From assembly GCA_963922875.1 (NCBI GenBank), contig CAWUJH010000006.1, positions 1-64,000 on the forward strand: a DNA stretch of 64,000 nt, written 5' to 3'. The position numbers were made by a program, and so were the translations under genes. Source of the DNA: Ketobacter sp963922875 (GTDB lineage Bacteria; Pseudomonadota; Gammaproteobacteria; Pseudomonadales; Ketobacteraceae). The notes beneath the pieces are model-generated. The model searched no databases. It was given only the letters and a program-made list of their open reading frames with translations, and was not told the origin of the DNA. Shown piece by piece: positions 26,049-34,462 of this stretch. The stretch's first letter is position 1, and every line of letters begins with the position of its first letter.

Positions 26049-27241
26049 TCTGATCGTAACGCATCTATTGGGTCCATTCGCGCCGCAGTTCGCGCCGGCG
26101 CAAGGCCTGCGACTAAACCAATAATCACCGATAGCGCTAAAGAAGTTCCAAGATAAAATGGACTTAATGTGAGCGGCAAATCTGCCAGCATTGTTTGTAA
26201 CACTAATACCAAAGCCACGGCAGTTGTTACCCCAGCGGCACCTCCTAAAAATGCCAAACCTATGGCTTCCCATAAAAACAGCATCATGATCTGGTGTTGG
26301 GGTGTTCCTAAAGCGGTGAGTAGACCTATTTCAGCCGTACGTTCTCGTACTGTGGTGGTCATGATAGTGAGGATGCCCACGGCCCCTACTAACAATGAAA
26401 TCGCGCCTAAAGCAGCCACAGCCGCCGTTAGTACCGACAGTATTTTATCCAGACTTTTCAGCATTTGGTCTTGGGTGATTAAACTGAAATCTTCACTGCC
26501 ATGGCGCTCACTGAGTCGTTGGCGAACGCTTTCCGCCATGGCTTGAGATGTAGTGCTCTCTCCATACACAACATCGATCTCCATAAGCCCTTCGCGATTA
26601 AATAGCGCCAGCGCCATGTCCACCGGGATAAAGACCAAATCATCCAAGTCCATACCCAGCATCTGGCCCTTTTCTTCCATCACACCCAGGACACGAAACC
26701 GGATTCCACCCACTCGGATAAATTCACCCAAGGGGCTTCGGTTCGGAAATAATTCTTGTCGAACTTTGTGGCCGAGTAGGGCAAAGGGTCGGCTATGACC
26801 ACTCTCGTCCTTTGGAAGTGAGCGTCCCATGGCCAGTTTGAATTTCCAGGCGTCGTGGATAGCATGGTTAGCTCCAATAATGGTGCTACGGCGAGAGAGT
26901 TCTCCAGCTTTAATGGTGCCGGCACCTTGCACTACGGGGACAACCTGATCAGCGTGGGGTAAGTGAGCTAAAGCTTCTGCATCGGCTAAGGTCAGCGGGC
27001 GGTCTGTTTGTAAGAGTCCACCCATGCCGCCGGTTATCGTTTTGCCTGGGTTGACTGCAATAATCCGGGTGCCGAACTGTGAGAAGTTTTCCATCACATA
27101 GCCTCTAACACCCTCGCCAATCGCGGTTAGTAAAGCCACGGCCATAATGCCTATGGCGATTCCCAGGCCTGTCAGCACACTGCGCAGTGGCGTACTGGTG
27201 ATGCTACGACTCACGAGCTTGAAGTTGTCGCGCCACAACAT
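26045..27241 (-). CDS. MacB-like ABC transporter permease (second of two)
   Basis: 398 residues: one N-terminal membrane helix, a large periplasmic MacB core domain (~40-270), then three helices with a FtsX-like C-terminal domain (ISLLVGAVGILTIMTTTVRE ... EIGLLTALGTPQHQI). There is no ATPase domain, unlike true MacB. It follows the first permease by 2 bases and is the last gene of the adaptor-ATPase-permease-permease operon. The two permeases probably form a heterodimer. This type VII ABC family moves substrates across the periplasm to an outer-membrane duct, which is not encoded here. Confidence 0.92.
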   Translation of the reverse strand: MLWRDNFKLVSRSITSTPLRSVLTGLGIAIGIMAVALLTAIGEGVRGYVMENFSQFGTRIIAVNPGKTITGGMGGLLQTDRPLTLADAEALAHLPHADQVVPVVQGAGTIKAGELSRRSTIIGANHAIHDAWKFKLAMGRSLPKDESGHSRPFALLGHKVRQELFPNRSPLGEFIRVGGIRFRVLGVMEEKGQMLGMDLDDLVFIPVDMALALFNREGLMEIDVVYGESTTSQAMAESVRQRLSERHGSEDFSLITQDQMLKSLDKILSVLTAAVAALGAISLLVGAVGILTIMTTTVRERTAEIGLLTALGTPQHQIMMLFLWEAIGLAFLGGAAGVTTAVALVLVLQTMLADLPLTLSPFYLGTSLALSVIIGLVAGLAPARTAARMDPIDALRSD

Positions 27242-27243
27242 CG

Positions 27244-28437
27244 TCAGTTTTTACTCTGTAATGCGCTAATGGGTTCCATGGCAGAAGCGCGTTTTGCGGG
27301 CCTCCAGGCGAACATTAGGGCTGTTAACAAGGCAACGGTGACCGACAGTAGCATAGCCCACAATGGTGTCTGAAAACCCAGATCGGGAAAGAGGGTTCGA
27401 CCGATAAACAGCAAGGATTGGCTAATGATAAGACCTAAAAATGCACCCATGCTGGCCAATAGGCAGGATTCAGTTAGGAACAGGGTCAACACATCATGAT
27501 CGCTGGCTCCGATGGCTTTTAGTAAACCGATTTCCTGTGTCCGCTGGGTAACCGATATTAATGTCACATTCATAATTAACACACCGGCCACTAATAAACT
27601 AATGGCACCGATTCCGGCTACCGCCAAAGTTAAGGTGTTGAGAATATCGTTAAAGGCGCTGAGCACCGAGTCCTGGGTAATAACGGTCACATCTTCTTCT
27701 CCTTCATGACGCTGCTGCATCAGTTTTTCCAGGCGTGCCTGAGTGGCGGGAAGTATTTCTTCACTTTGGGCTTCAATCATCACCCGAAACAGACCTTCTT
27801 GATTAAAGAGCGCCTGTGCGCTGGCCACTGGGATAATCATGACATCGTTTAAATCTACGCCCAACGCCTGACCTTTTGCTTCCGCAATACCAATAACCCG
27901 AAAGCGGTAGCCACCGGCTTTTAACCACATCCCTAACGCCGGTTTTTGGCCAAATATCTCCGCTTTTAACTTGGAACCGAGTACAGCAACTGGAGTCGCC
28001 ATATCAGAGGGCAAATCAGGCAGTGATTTGCCTTGCCGTATGGCCAGCTGTTGGATATCAAAGAAGGTGCGTGAGGTGCCTGACACGGTAACTTCCCGAT
28101 TTAGCCCGTCAAAAGATACTTGTGTGACACCCACAATTAACGGAGCCACCCGGATTACCCCAGGAAGCCTGGTCAGGGCATCGGCATCCGCCAGGGTGAT
28201 TTCCCGTGGACTCTCACCGGTAATGGGGGGCATCCCGCCTCGGGTTTCCTTTTTCCCGGGCATCATAATCAAGGTGTTTTTGCCTAACATAGAAAATTCG
28301 CCTAACACGAATTGTTTGGCACCTTCACCCAGTCCAGTCAAAACATTAACGGCCGCTACTCCAATCGACATGGCAAATAGCAGCATGAGGGTGCGGAAGC
28401 GGTGCCGGTTGAGTACCTGAAGATCAAACCGCAGCAT
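27244..28437 (-). CDS. MacB-like ABC transporter permease (first of two)
   Basis: 397 residues from the ATG at 28437 (MLRFDLQVLNRHRFRTLML), which follows the ATPase stop after one base; a longer frame inside the ATPase gene is unlikely. The layout equals that of the second permease: helix 1, MacB-type periplasmic core, then FtsX domain (RTQEIGLLKAIGASDHDVLT). The periplasmic part carries a KKETRGGMPPI loop. It is similar in length and motif to its neighbour, suggesting an old gene duplication. Confidence 0.92.
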   Translation of the reverse strand: MLRFDLQVLNRHRFRTLMLLFAMSIGVAAVNVLTGLGEGAKQFVLGEFSMLGKNTLIMMPGKKETRGGMPPITGESPREITLADADALTRLPGVIRVAPLIVGVTQVSFDGLNREVTVSGTSRTFFDIQQLAIRQGKSLPDLPSDMATPVAVLGSKLKAEIFGQKPALGMWLKAGGYRFRVIGIAEAKGQALGVDLNDVMIIPVASAQALFNQEGLFRVMIEAQSEEILPATQARLEKLMQQRHEGEEDVTVITQDSVLSAFNDILNTLTLAVAGIGAISLLVAGVLIMNVTLISVTQRTQEIGLLKAIGASDHDVLTLFLTESCLLASMGAFLGLIISQSLLFIGRTLFPDLGFQTPLWAMLLSVTVALLTALMFAWRPAKRASAMEPISALQSKN

Positions 28438-28438
28438 A

Positions 28439-29140
28439 TCACTGGGTCGCACGAAGAGCCTCCTTGGTGTCGATCTTGTCCTGGTCAATTCGACCGTCCA
28501 CCATACGAATACGGCGTCGGGCTCGTTTGCCCAAGGCCGGATCATGAGTCACCACCAGCAAGGTGATTCCATCCTGATTCAAGGCTTCTAAAACCTCTAT
28601 GACATCAGCGCCGGATTGAGTATCCAGATTACCGGTGGGCTCATCAGCTAACAGCAGTTGCGGTTTCATAATGATGGCGCGCCCAATAGCAACTCGCTGA
28701 CGTTGCCCACCAGACAGTTGGTTGGGTAAATGTTCGGCCCGTTTCCACAGGCCAAGCCGTTGCAAGGTGTCATCCACAATAGGCCGTCGCTGCGCTGGAG
28801 GCATGCTCGCCAATATTAGAGGTAGCTCAATATTTTCCCGCGCACTTAAGCGCCCAATCAAATGGTAAGACTGAAACACAAAACCGATATGTTCACGGCG
28901 ATAACCGGCTCTCTCTCTTTCCGACAGCGTCGTGGTTTCAACACCTTCCAGCGCATAATTGCCACTGTCCGGTTTGTCCAGTAAACCCAGAACATTGAGC
29001 AGCGTGGACTTACCGGAACCCGAGGGGCCCATCACTGAGATATACTCACCAGCCGCTATAGTCAGCTGAATGTTATCCAAGGCATGAACCTGCTGTTCAC
29101 CCATAAAAAATGTACGGTGGATGCCGTCCAGCCGGATCAT
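28439..29140 (-). CDS. ABC transporter ATP-binding protein (MacB/LolD type)
   Basis: 233 residues from the ATG at 29140, which overlaps the adaptor stop as ATGA; a longer frame upstream lies inside the adaptor gene. Walker A MGPSGSGKSTLLN, Q loop (HIGFVFQSYHLIG), signature QLSGGQRQRVAIGRAI, Walker B LLLADEPTGNLD, and His switch VVTHDPALG. It energises the two permeases that follow. Confidence 0.96.
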   Translation of the reverse strand: MIRLDGIHRTFFMGEQQVHALDNIQLTIAAGEYISVMGPSGSGKSTLLNVLGLLDKPDSGNYALEGVETTTLSERERAGYRREHIGFVFQSYHLIGRLSARENIELPLILASMPPAQRRPIVDDTLQRLGLWKRAEHLPNQLSGGQRQRVAIGRAIIMKPQLLLADEPTGNLDTQSGADVIEVLEALNQDGITLLVVTHDPALGKRARRRIRMVDGRIDQDKIDTKEALRATQ

Positions 29141-30267
29141 GGTGCCACCTGGACCCTGGCTCCGGCTTCTGCCCCAGTGGCATCCAGGCTCAGCAAAACA
29201 CGATCGCCGGCTGTTAGTCCGCTTTTGGCTTCGGTCCAGGTCCAATTTGCTAAACCTGGTTCGAACTCCCGCAGTGAAAGCACATTATCTGTGCCCACCA
29301 GCATGACTTTATTGAGCTCGATCACCGCTTCGGTTGGCACTCTCAAGGTGCTGTCGTTGTGCTGTAGAATGACCTCAATATCGGCACTATACCCTACCAG
29401 TAAAGTGACCTCGGTTGGCATGGGCTTAAAGTGTGCTTCAATGTCTACGGTGCGCGCTTGCTTTTCGTAATCCTGCACATAAGGAGCAATACGGGTTACC
29501 ACGCCGGTAAAAAATTGCCCCCGAAAAGCATCTAAGGTAATTCTTGCGGGCATACCTACTTGAATAGCGGCCGCATCTACTTCGTCGATCGGCGCGCGCA
29601 CGTATAGACAATCATCAGCAATTAAGTCTACAGCGGGGGGCGTGACGATACCGGGTGGTGATGGGGTAACAAACTCGCCAACCTCACCGTTAATTTCTGC
29701 AACGACTCCAGAAAATGGTGCCTTTAACTGTGTTTGGTCGAGCAAGGCTTGCTGCAATGACACTTGGGTTTCTGCAACCTTGGTCTCAACACCAGCGCGT
29801 TCGCAGGTATGGGTTGATATGTCTGCTTTAGTACGAGCTGAATCCAGTGCCTCGCTGGAAATGACTTTTTTTCTGGCCAAAGTTTCGGCACGATCCAGTT
29901 CACGTTTATCGTGGGCCGCCCTGTGGCATATTTCTTCAACATTCAAGCGCGTCGCCCTTAAATGCGCCTGGGCTTGTTCTAGGCGAGCCTTCTGATCATT
30001 ATTCCACAGCTCTAACAACAACTGGCCTTGTTGGACTCGATCGCCATTTTTTACATGCAGTGTGGCCACGGTGCCACCCAGAGGTAGTGAGAGCTTGGAG
30101 CGCCGGCAGGAACGCACGGTGCCCGCTCGGGTATTGGCCACCAGCGATTCCACTAAGCCGGTTTCCAGGGTTGCCACCCTAACCTGGGGTATCTCGGTCC
30201 GATTGAGCCAGTAGAACAATCCGCCCAGCCCCAACATGATGATTAACGCGATTAAGATTTTTCTCAT
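29137..30267 (-). CDS. Periplasmic adaptor (MacA/HlyD family), cysteine-bearing
   Basis: 376 residues with an N-terminal membrane anchor (ILIALIIMLGLGGLFYWL). It has a split biotinyl-lipoyl domain (HVKNGDRVQQGQLLLELWN ... LKAPFSGVVAEINGEVGEFV), an alpha-hairpin between (~90-165) and C-terminal beta-barrel parts. Four Cys residues (in VRSCRRS, EEICHRA, THTCERA, ADDCLYV) sit at spaced positions and could pair in the periplasm. It is first in the exporter operon and would link permeases to an outer-membrane channel. Substrate unknown. Confidence 0.92.
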   Translation of the reverse strand: MRKILIALIIMLGLGGLFYWLNRTEIPQVRVATLETGLVESLVANTRAGTVRSCRRSKLSLPLGGTVATLHVKNGDRVQQGQLLLELWNNDQKARLEQAQAHLRATRLNVEEICHRAAHDKRELDRAETLARKKVISSEALDSARTKADISTHTCERAGVETKVAETQVSLQQALLDQTQLKAPFSGVVAEINGEVGEFVTPSPPGIVTPPAVDLIADDCLYVRAPIDEVDAAAIQVGMPARITLDAFRGQFFTGVVTRIAPYVQDYEKQARTVDIEAHFKPMPTEVTLLVGYSADIEVILQHNDSTLRVPTEAVIELNKVMLVGTDNVLSLREFEPGLANWTWTEAKSGLTAGDRVLLSLDATGAEAGARVQVAP

Positions 30268-30435
30268 TCATGCCTCTCTCACTGGTTATCTAGGAGATAA
30301 GTTTAACGCTTATCGCGCTTGGTTGTTTAGATACAGGTCAAAATAGGGGGTTGCAGCGTAGAGTAATAAGCTTCAATCGCCTGCGACTCTGAGGTAGTCT
30401 GGTTACTAATACTTTTTTAACCGGAGTTTGGGTAA

Positions 30436-32052
30436 ATGAACACAGCCAAGGCATTGATAAAGAGTCTGGAAGCAGAAGGCGTTAAATACTTACTGGGTGT
30501 GCCCGGTGAGGAAAACCTTGAGGTGCTGGAGGCGGTCAAAGATTCATCCCTGGAGTATGTGGTGACCCGTCATGAGCAGAGCGCGGCGTTTGCCGCGGCA
30601 ACCATTGGTCGGCTAACGGGTACTCCGGCCGTATGTCTTACTACTTTGGGGCCGGGAGCGACCAATGCTGTGACTGGAGTGGCCTATGCGCAATTGGGGG
30701 CAATGCCTTTAATTCTGCTCACCGGACAGAAGCCCATTCGACACAGTAAACAAGGGGCGTTTCAGATTATTGATATTGTGGACCTGATGACGCCGATCAC
30801 CAAATTCTCCAAACAATTGGTGGAAGGCTCCATGGCGGCGGCAACAGTACGTGAAGCTTTTCGTCTGGCTACCGAGGAACGTCCTGGTGCTGTGATGATT
30901 GAAGTGCCGGAAGATATTGCTGCAGAAGAAGTGAACTACCGGCCAATTCCTGTATCCGTCACGCGTCGCCCTGTGGCCGAAGAAAAAGCCATAAAGCGAG
31001 TAGTGACGCTTTTAGTGGCTGCCAAGCGGCCGATTTTGATTATTGGGGCAGGCGCTAATCGCAAGCGTACCTCAAAAATGCTGACTGAGTTGGTGCAGAA
31101 TTTCGATATTCCTTTTGTGCCGACTCAAATGGGCAAGGGCGTTATCTCAGAGTCTTTACCACAGTACGCGGGCACTGCGGCGCTAAGCAGTGACGACTAC
31201 GTTCATCAAACGGTGGAGCAAGCCGATCTGGTAATTAATGTGGGTCACGATGTGGTGGAGAAGCCGCCTTTTATTATGACGGGTGACCGGCAGGTGGTGC
31301 ACATTAACTTTGAGTCAGCCTCGGTGAATGATATTTATTATCCACAGAGTGAAGTTGTGGGAGATATTGCCAATGCGATCTGGCAAATCACTCAAGCATT
31401 GAAAACGCAGGATCTCAGTCATTGGGATACCCGTTATCATCGGGAGGCAAAGCAAAAGCTGGATGACTGGTTTTCAGAAAGTGTTGCGAATGCATCAACC
31501 ATTACGCCACAAGTATTGGTTGATGCAACACGCACCGGGCTGAACAGTGACGGTATTGTGGCACTTGATAATGGCATGTATAAAATCTGGTTTGCTCGTC
31601 ATTACGAAACCTATTTGGAAAATACCTTGCTGCTGGATAATGCACTGGCCACTATGGGGGCAGGTCTACCTTCAGCCATGGGGGCCAAAATGGTTTATCC
31701 CGAGCGCCAAGTGGTGGCTATCGTGGGAGATGGCGGCTTTATGATGAACTCGCAGGAGATTGAAACAGCGGTGCGCATGAAGCTTGATTTGGTGGTGGTG
31801 ATTTTAAATGATGCCTCCTTGCAGATGATCCGCTGGAAACAGGAAAAGCAAGGGCTGGAGGATTTCGGCCTAACCTACGGTAATCCGGATTTCATTAAAT
31901 ATGCAGAAAGTTATGGCGCCCATGGTCATCGTGTCGCAACCGTTGCTGAGTATAAAAAAACACTGGCTAGCTCATTGCAAGAGGGGGGTGTGCATGTGAT
32001 TGATTTGGCCATCGATTACAGCCACAACGCAGCAGATCTTGTGATTAAATAA
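30436..32052 (+). CDS. alsS: Acetolactate synthase, catabolic type (large subunit only)
   Basis: 538 residues, thiamine-diphosphate enzyme. Catalytic Glu47 lies in VVTRHEQSAAFAA. The ThDP/Mg motif starts VAIVGDGGFMMNS and ends near VVVILND. No regulatory small-subunit gene follows, which suggests the stand-alone (AlsS-like) enzyme making 2-acetolactate from pyruvate, not the valine-pathway IlvB. No acetolactate decarboxylase gene is adjacent, so the true substrate may differ within the family. ACCGGAG lies before the ATG. Confidence 0.85.
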   Translation: MNTAKALIKSLEAEGVKYLLGVPGEENLEVLEAVKDSSLEYVVTRHEQSAAFAAATIGRLTGTPAVCLTTLGPGATNAVTGVAYAQLGAMPLILLTGQKPIRHSKQGAFQIIDIVDLMTPITKFSKQLVEGSMAAATVREAFRLATEERPGAVMIEVPEDIAAEEVNYRPIPVSVTRRPVAEEKAIKRVVTLLVAAKRPILIIGAGANRKRTSKMLTELVQNFDIPFVPTQMGKGVISESLPQYAGTAALSSDDYVHQTVEQADLVINVGHDVVEKPPFIMTGDRQVVHINFESASVNDIYYPQSEVVGDIANAIWQITQALKTQDLSHWDTRYHREAKQKLDDWFSESVANASTITPQVLVDATRTGLNSDGIVALDNGMYKIWFARHYETYLENTLLLDNALATMGAGLPSAMGAKMVYPERQVVAIVGDGGFMMNSQEIETAVRMKLDLVVVILNDASLQMIRWKQEKQGLEDFGLTYGNPDFIKYAESYGAHGHRVATVAEYKKTLASSLQEGGVHVIDLAIDYSHNAADLVIK

Positions 32053-32064
32053 TTCCAAAAAAAT

Positions 32065-32081
32065 TGGGAGAATCCCTCCCA
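32065..32081 (+). terminator. Weak hairpin after the acetolactate synthase gene
   Basis: TGGGAG at 32065-32070 pairs with CTCCCA at 32076-32081 around a 5-base loop, 13 bases after the stop. No run of T follows, so termination is uncertain. Confidence 0.3.
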
Positions 32082-32184
32082 GGATTTGAGGTAATATGAT
32101 TATGCTTTGAATCCACTGAGGAGGCTGAACTGGCTCCCAATGGGTGGGGATTAATCTGACATACTGATCACAATGGTGAAAAAT

Positions 32185-32874
32185 ATGAACAAATATGGGG
32201 CAGAGTTTTTCGGTACGTTTTGGCTGGTGCTTGGTGGATGCGGGAGTGCAGTTTTGGCTGCGGCTTTTCCCGATGTGGGTATTGGCCTGCTTGGTGTTTC
32301 ATTGGCTTTTGGTTTAACGGTACTTACGATGGCGTTCGCCATTGGTCATATCTCAGGCTGTCACCTGAATCCGGCTGTTTCTTTTGGCCTTTGGGCTGGT
32401 GGCCGTTTCCCGGCAAAGGAGCTTTTGCCCTATGTTATCGCTCAAGTCGCGGGAGGTATCGTGGCCGGTGGTGTGCTGTATCTTATTGCCAGTGGGAAAG
32501 AGGGCTTTGAGCTTGCGGCCGGTTTTGCGGCCAATGGGTTTGGTGCCCATTCACCCGGCGGCTATAGCTTGCAGTCTGCGCTGATAACTGAAGTTGTGAT
32601 GACCATGATGTTTCTTTTTGTCATTCTTGGCGCTACTGACGCCCGTGCACCACAGGGTTTTGCGCCCATTGCCATAGGATTGTGTTTGACGCTTATCCAT
32701 TTAATCAGCATCCCTGTTACCAACACATCAGTGAATCCAGCTCGTAGCACCGGTGTTGCCCTGTTCGTGGGGGATTGGGCTGTCGCGCAGCTTTGGCTTT
32801 TTTGGTTGGCGCCAATCGCCGGCGGTATACTGGGCGCTGTTATTTACCGTTTTATCGGCCGTGAGAAGAGCTAG
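32185..32874 (+). CDS. aqpZ: Aquaporin Z
   Basis: 229 residues from the ATG at 32185 (MNKYGAEFFGTFWLVLGGCG); an ATG four codons earlier is also possible. Six membrane helices and both half-helix motifs are present, NPA in HLNPAVSFG and NPA in SVNPARSTG. The protein resembles E. coli AqpZ closely along its length (GRFPAKELLPYVIAQVAGGI; PIAIGLCLTLIHLISIPVTN). It moves water across the inner membrane. A Cys replaces the usual Gly in HISGCHLNPA. A good terminator hairpin follows. Confidence 0.95.
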   Translation: MNKYGAEFFGTFWLVLGGCGSAVLAAAFPDVGIGLLGVSLAFGLTVLTMAFAIGHISGCHLNPAVSFGLWAGGRFPAKELLPYVIAQVAGGIVAGGVLYLIASGKEGFELAAGFAANGFGAHSPGGYSLQSALITEVVMTMMFLFVILGATDARAPQGFAPIAIGLCLTLIHLISIPVTNTSVNPARSTGVALFVGDWAVAQLWLFWLAPIAGGILGAVIYRFIGREKS

Positions 32875-32909
32875 TTTACTACTAGTTTACTACTAGTTTG
32901 CTAGTAGCA
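32873..32909. repeat. Short tandem repeat after aqpZ
   Basis: Three imperfect copies of an 11-base unit (CTAGTTTACTA) follow the aqpZ stop directly, the last one diverging. It is a low-complexity tract with no assigned role. Confidence 0.5.
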
Positions 32910-32921
32910 AGATTGAAAACG

Positions 32922-32957
32922 CGGTGCAGTCAAAGTAATGCATTGCACCGTGGTTTT
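32922..32957 (+). terminator. Rho-independent terminator after aqpZ
   Basis: CGGTGCA at 32922-32928 pairs with TGCACCG at 32944-32950 and is followed by TGGTTTTT. The loop is long (15 bases) but the T run supports termination. Confidence 0.55.
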
Positions 32958-33078
32958 TACGCTACTTAAAATATGAGGCTGTGTGTGGTTGATTCCAATT
33001 TATTCTTTTAATGTGACTCATATCAATCCGGGGTGGATATTTGGCGTTATGTTGGTGTCATAGTGATATGATAAATTT

Positions 33079-33546
33079 GTGAATAAACCTGCCCCAGAGA
33101 CTAACTCTATGCAAAGCTTTCCTCATTACTACCGTGCACAAGCTCATGGCTATCCTCAAGGGAATGTTGATCTCTCCAGTGATGAGGCCGAAATCATTTC
33201 CTCATTACCCCCAGTGGAGTTCGGTGGCCCTGGGGGCAAATGGTCTCCGGAAACGTTGTTAGTTGCGGCAGTTGCTGATTGTTTTATCTTGACCTTTCGG
33301 GCTATTGCCTCGGCCTCAAAATTTGACTGGTTAGAGTTGGTCTGCGAAGCAGAAGGTACTTTAGATCGGGTCGATAAAGTTACGAAATACACCAGCATTC
33401 AGCTTCGGGCTAAGCTGACGGTTGCAGGAAATACGTCAGAGGAAATGGCGACGAGACTTTTGGAAAAAGCAGAAGCGAATTGTCTAATTACTAATTCTCT
33501 ATCAGCATCCACTCGCTTAGACATCGAAGTGGTAACAGCCGTTTAA
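33079..33546 (+). CDS. OsmC family peroxiredoxin-like protein
   Basis: 155 residues from a GTG; an internal ATG at 33109 is an alternative start. The two redox cysteines of the family are present, in VADCFILTF and EANCLITNSL. The middle helix and sheet pattern (WSPETLLVAAVADCF) is typical of OsmC/Ohr. These proteins reduce organic hydroperoxides with lipoyl or thiol partners. It is transcribed alone. Confidence 0.93.
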   Translation: MNKPAPETNSMQSFPHYYRAQAHGYPQGNVDLSSDEAEIISSLPPVEFGGPGGKWSPETLLVAAVADCFILTFRAIASASKFDWLELVCEAEGTLDRVDKVTKYTSIQLRAKLTVAGNTSEEMATRLLEKAEANCLITNSLSASTRLDIEVVTAV

Positions 33547-33569
33547 GCAGCGACACTTTGGTTGCCTTA

Positions 33570-33647
33570 ATGTTTGTTAAAGCGGCGCTCGGGTTTTGCT
33601 TTGGATTATTGGCGTTTATCCTTGCGGCAGGCATTGCTATTTTCTAG
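33570..33647 (+). CDS. Possible 25-residue membrane peptide
   Basis: ATG at 33570 encodes a short, almost wholly hydrophobic peptide (GFCFGLLAFILAAGIAIF). It has no clear ribosome site. Such peptides exist but are easily mimicked by chance. Confidence 0.2.
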   Translation: MFVKAALGFCFGLLAFILAAGIAIF

Positions 33648-33693
33648 TTTAAAATTAACGAACTATCATATTCAATACTAGAGGTTTTACTCA

Positions 33694-34458
33694 TTGAAAG
33701 ACTTGGATGATCATAAAAAAATTGCCGTGTTAATTGATGCTGATAATGCACAATATTCGAAGATTAAGGCGATACTGGACGAGATCTCTGCCCATGGTCA
33801 TATCGTTGTAAAAAGAGCCTATGGTGATTGGTCTAGTGATTATCTGAAAAATTGGCGCAAAATGTTGAACGAGCAGGCTATTCAACCAATCCAGCAGTTT
33901 GCCTATACCGTAGGTAAAAACTCCACTGATGCTTCGATGATCATTGATGCCATGGATATGCTGTATTCAGATAAATATGATGCCTTTGCGTTGGTCTCAA
34001 GTGATAGCGATTTTACTAAGCTGGCATCGCGCTTGCGAGAATCAGAGATATTTGTGTTTGGTGTGGGCGAAACCAAAACTCCTATTTCCTTTAGAAATGC
34101 CTGCGACGATTTTATTTTCACGGAAAATCTCGATCTCGAAGGGTTGGCGGTTGAGAGTGAAGTGCCTATTTCTGACAAAGAAATTACCAGTAGTGATGAT
34201 GTCTGTAAAAAACCGTCAGATTTGATTCGTGTATTACGCAAAGCCTGGGAGCAATATCAGGATGAAGACGGCTGGGCGAATGTCGCTGCTGCCGGTAGTT
34301 TAGTGAAAAGATCCAAGCCTGATTTTGATCCGCGTTCCTATGGCGCTACTAAGCTTACAGAAATAATTGCTCAGCTTAATGATGAATTCGAGATGAAAAA
34401 GTATAAAGGCAAAGGTGCAGGCAATGTTATTGCGTTCAAGCCTCGCTCGGAAAGTTGA
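33694..34458 (+). CDS. NYN-domain ribonuclease-like protein with OST-HTH/LOTUS domain
   Basis: 254 residues from a TTG start with GAGG 10 bases upstream. The N-terminal NYN (PIN-like) domain keeps its acidic metal-site residues (AVLIDADNAQ; TDASMIIDAMDM; FALVSSDSDFTKLA). The C-terminal ~75 residues (LIRVLRKAWEQYQDEDGWAN, then DPRSYGATKLTEIIAQL) match the OST-HTH/LOTUS RNA-binding domain. This two-domain form is widespread in proteobacteria. It probably cuts or binds structured RNA. A second NYN protein lies at 51284. Confidence 0.92.
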   Translation: MKDLDDHKKIAVLIDADNAQYSKIKAILDEISAHGHIVVKRAYGDWSSDYLKNWRKMLNEQAIQPIQQFAYTVGKNSTDASMIIDAMDMLYSDKYDAFALVSSDSDFTKLASRLRESEIFVFGVGETKTPISFRNACDDFIFTENLDLEGLAVESEVPISDKEITSSDDVCKKPSDLIRVLRKAWEQYQDEDGWANVAAAGSLVKRSKPDFDPRSYGATKLTEIIAQLNDEFEMKKYKGKGAGNVIAFKPRSES

Positions 34459-34462
34459 ATTT

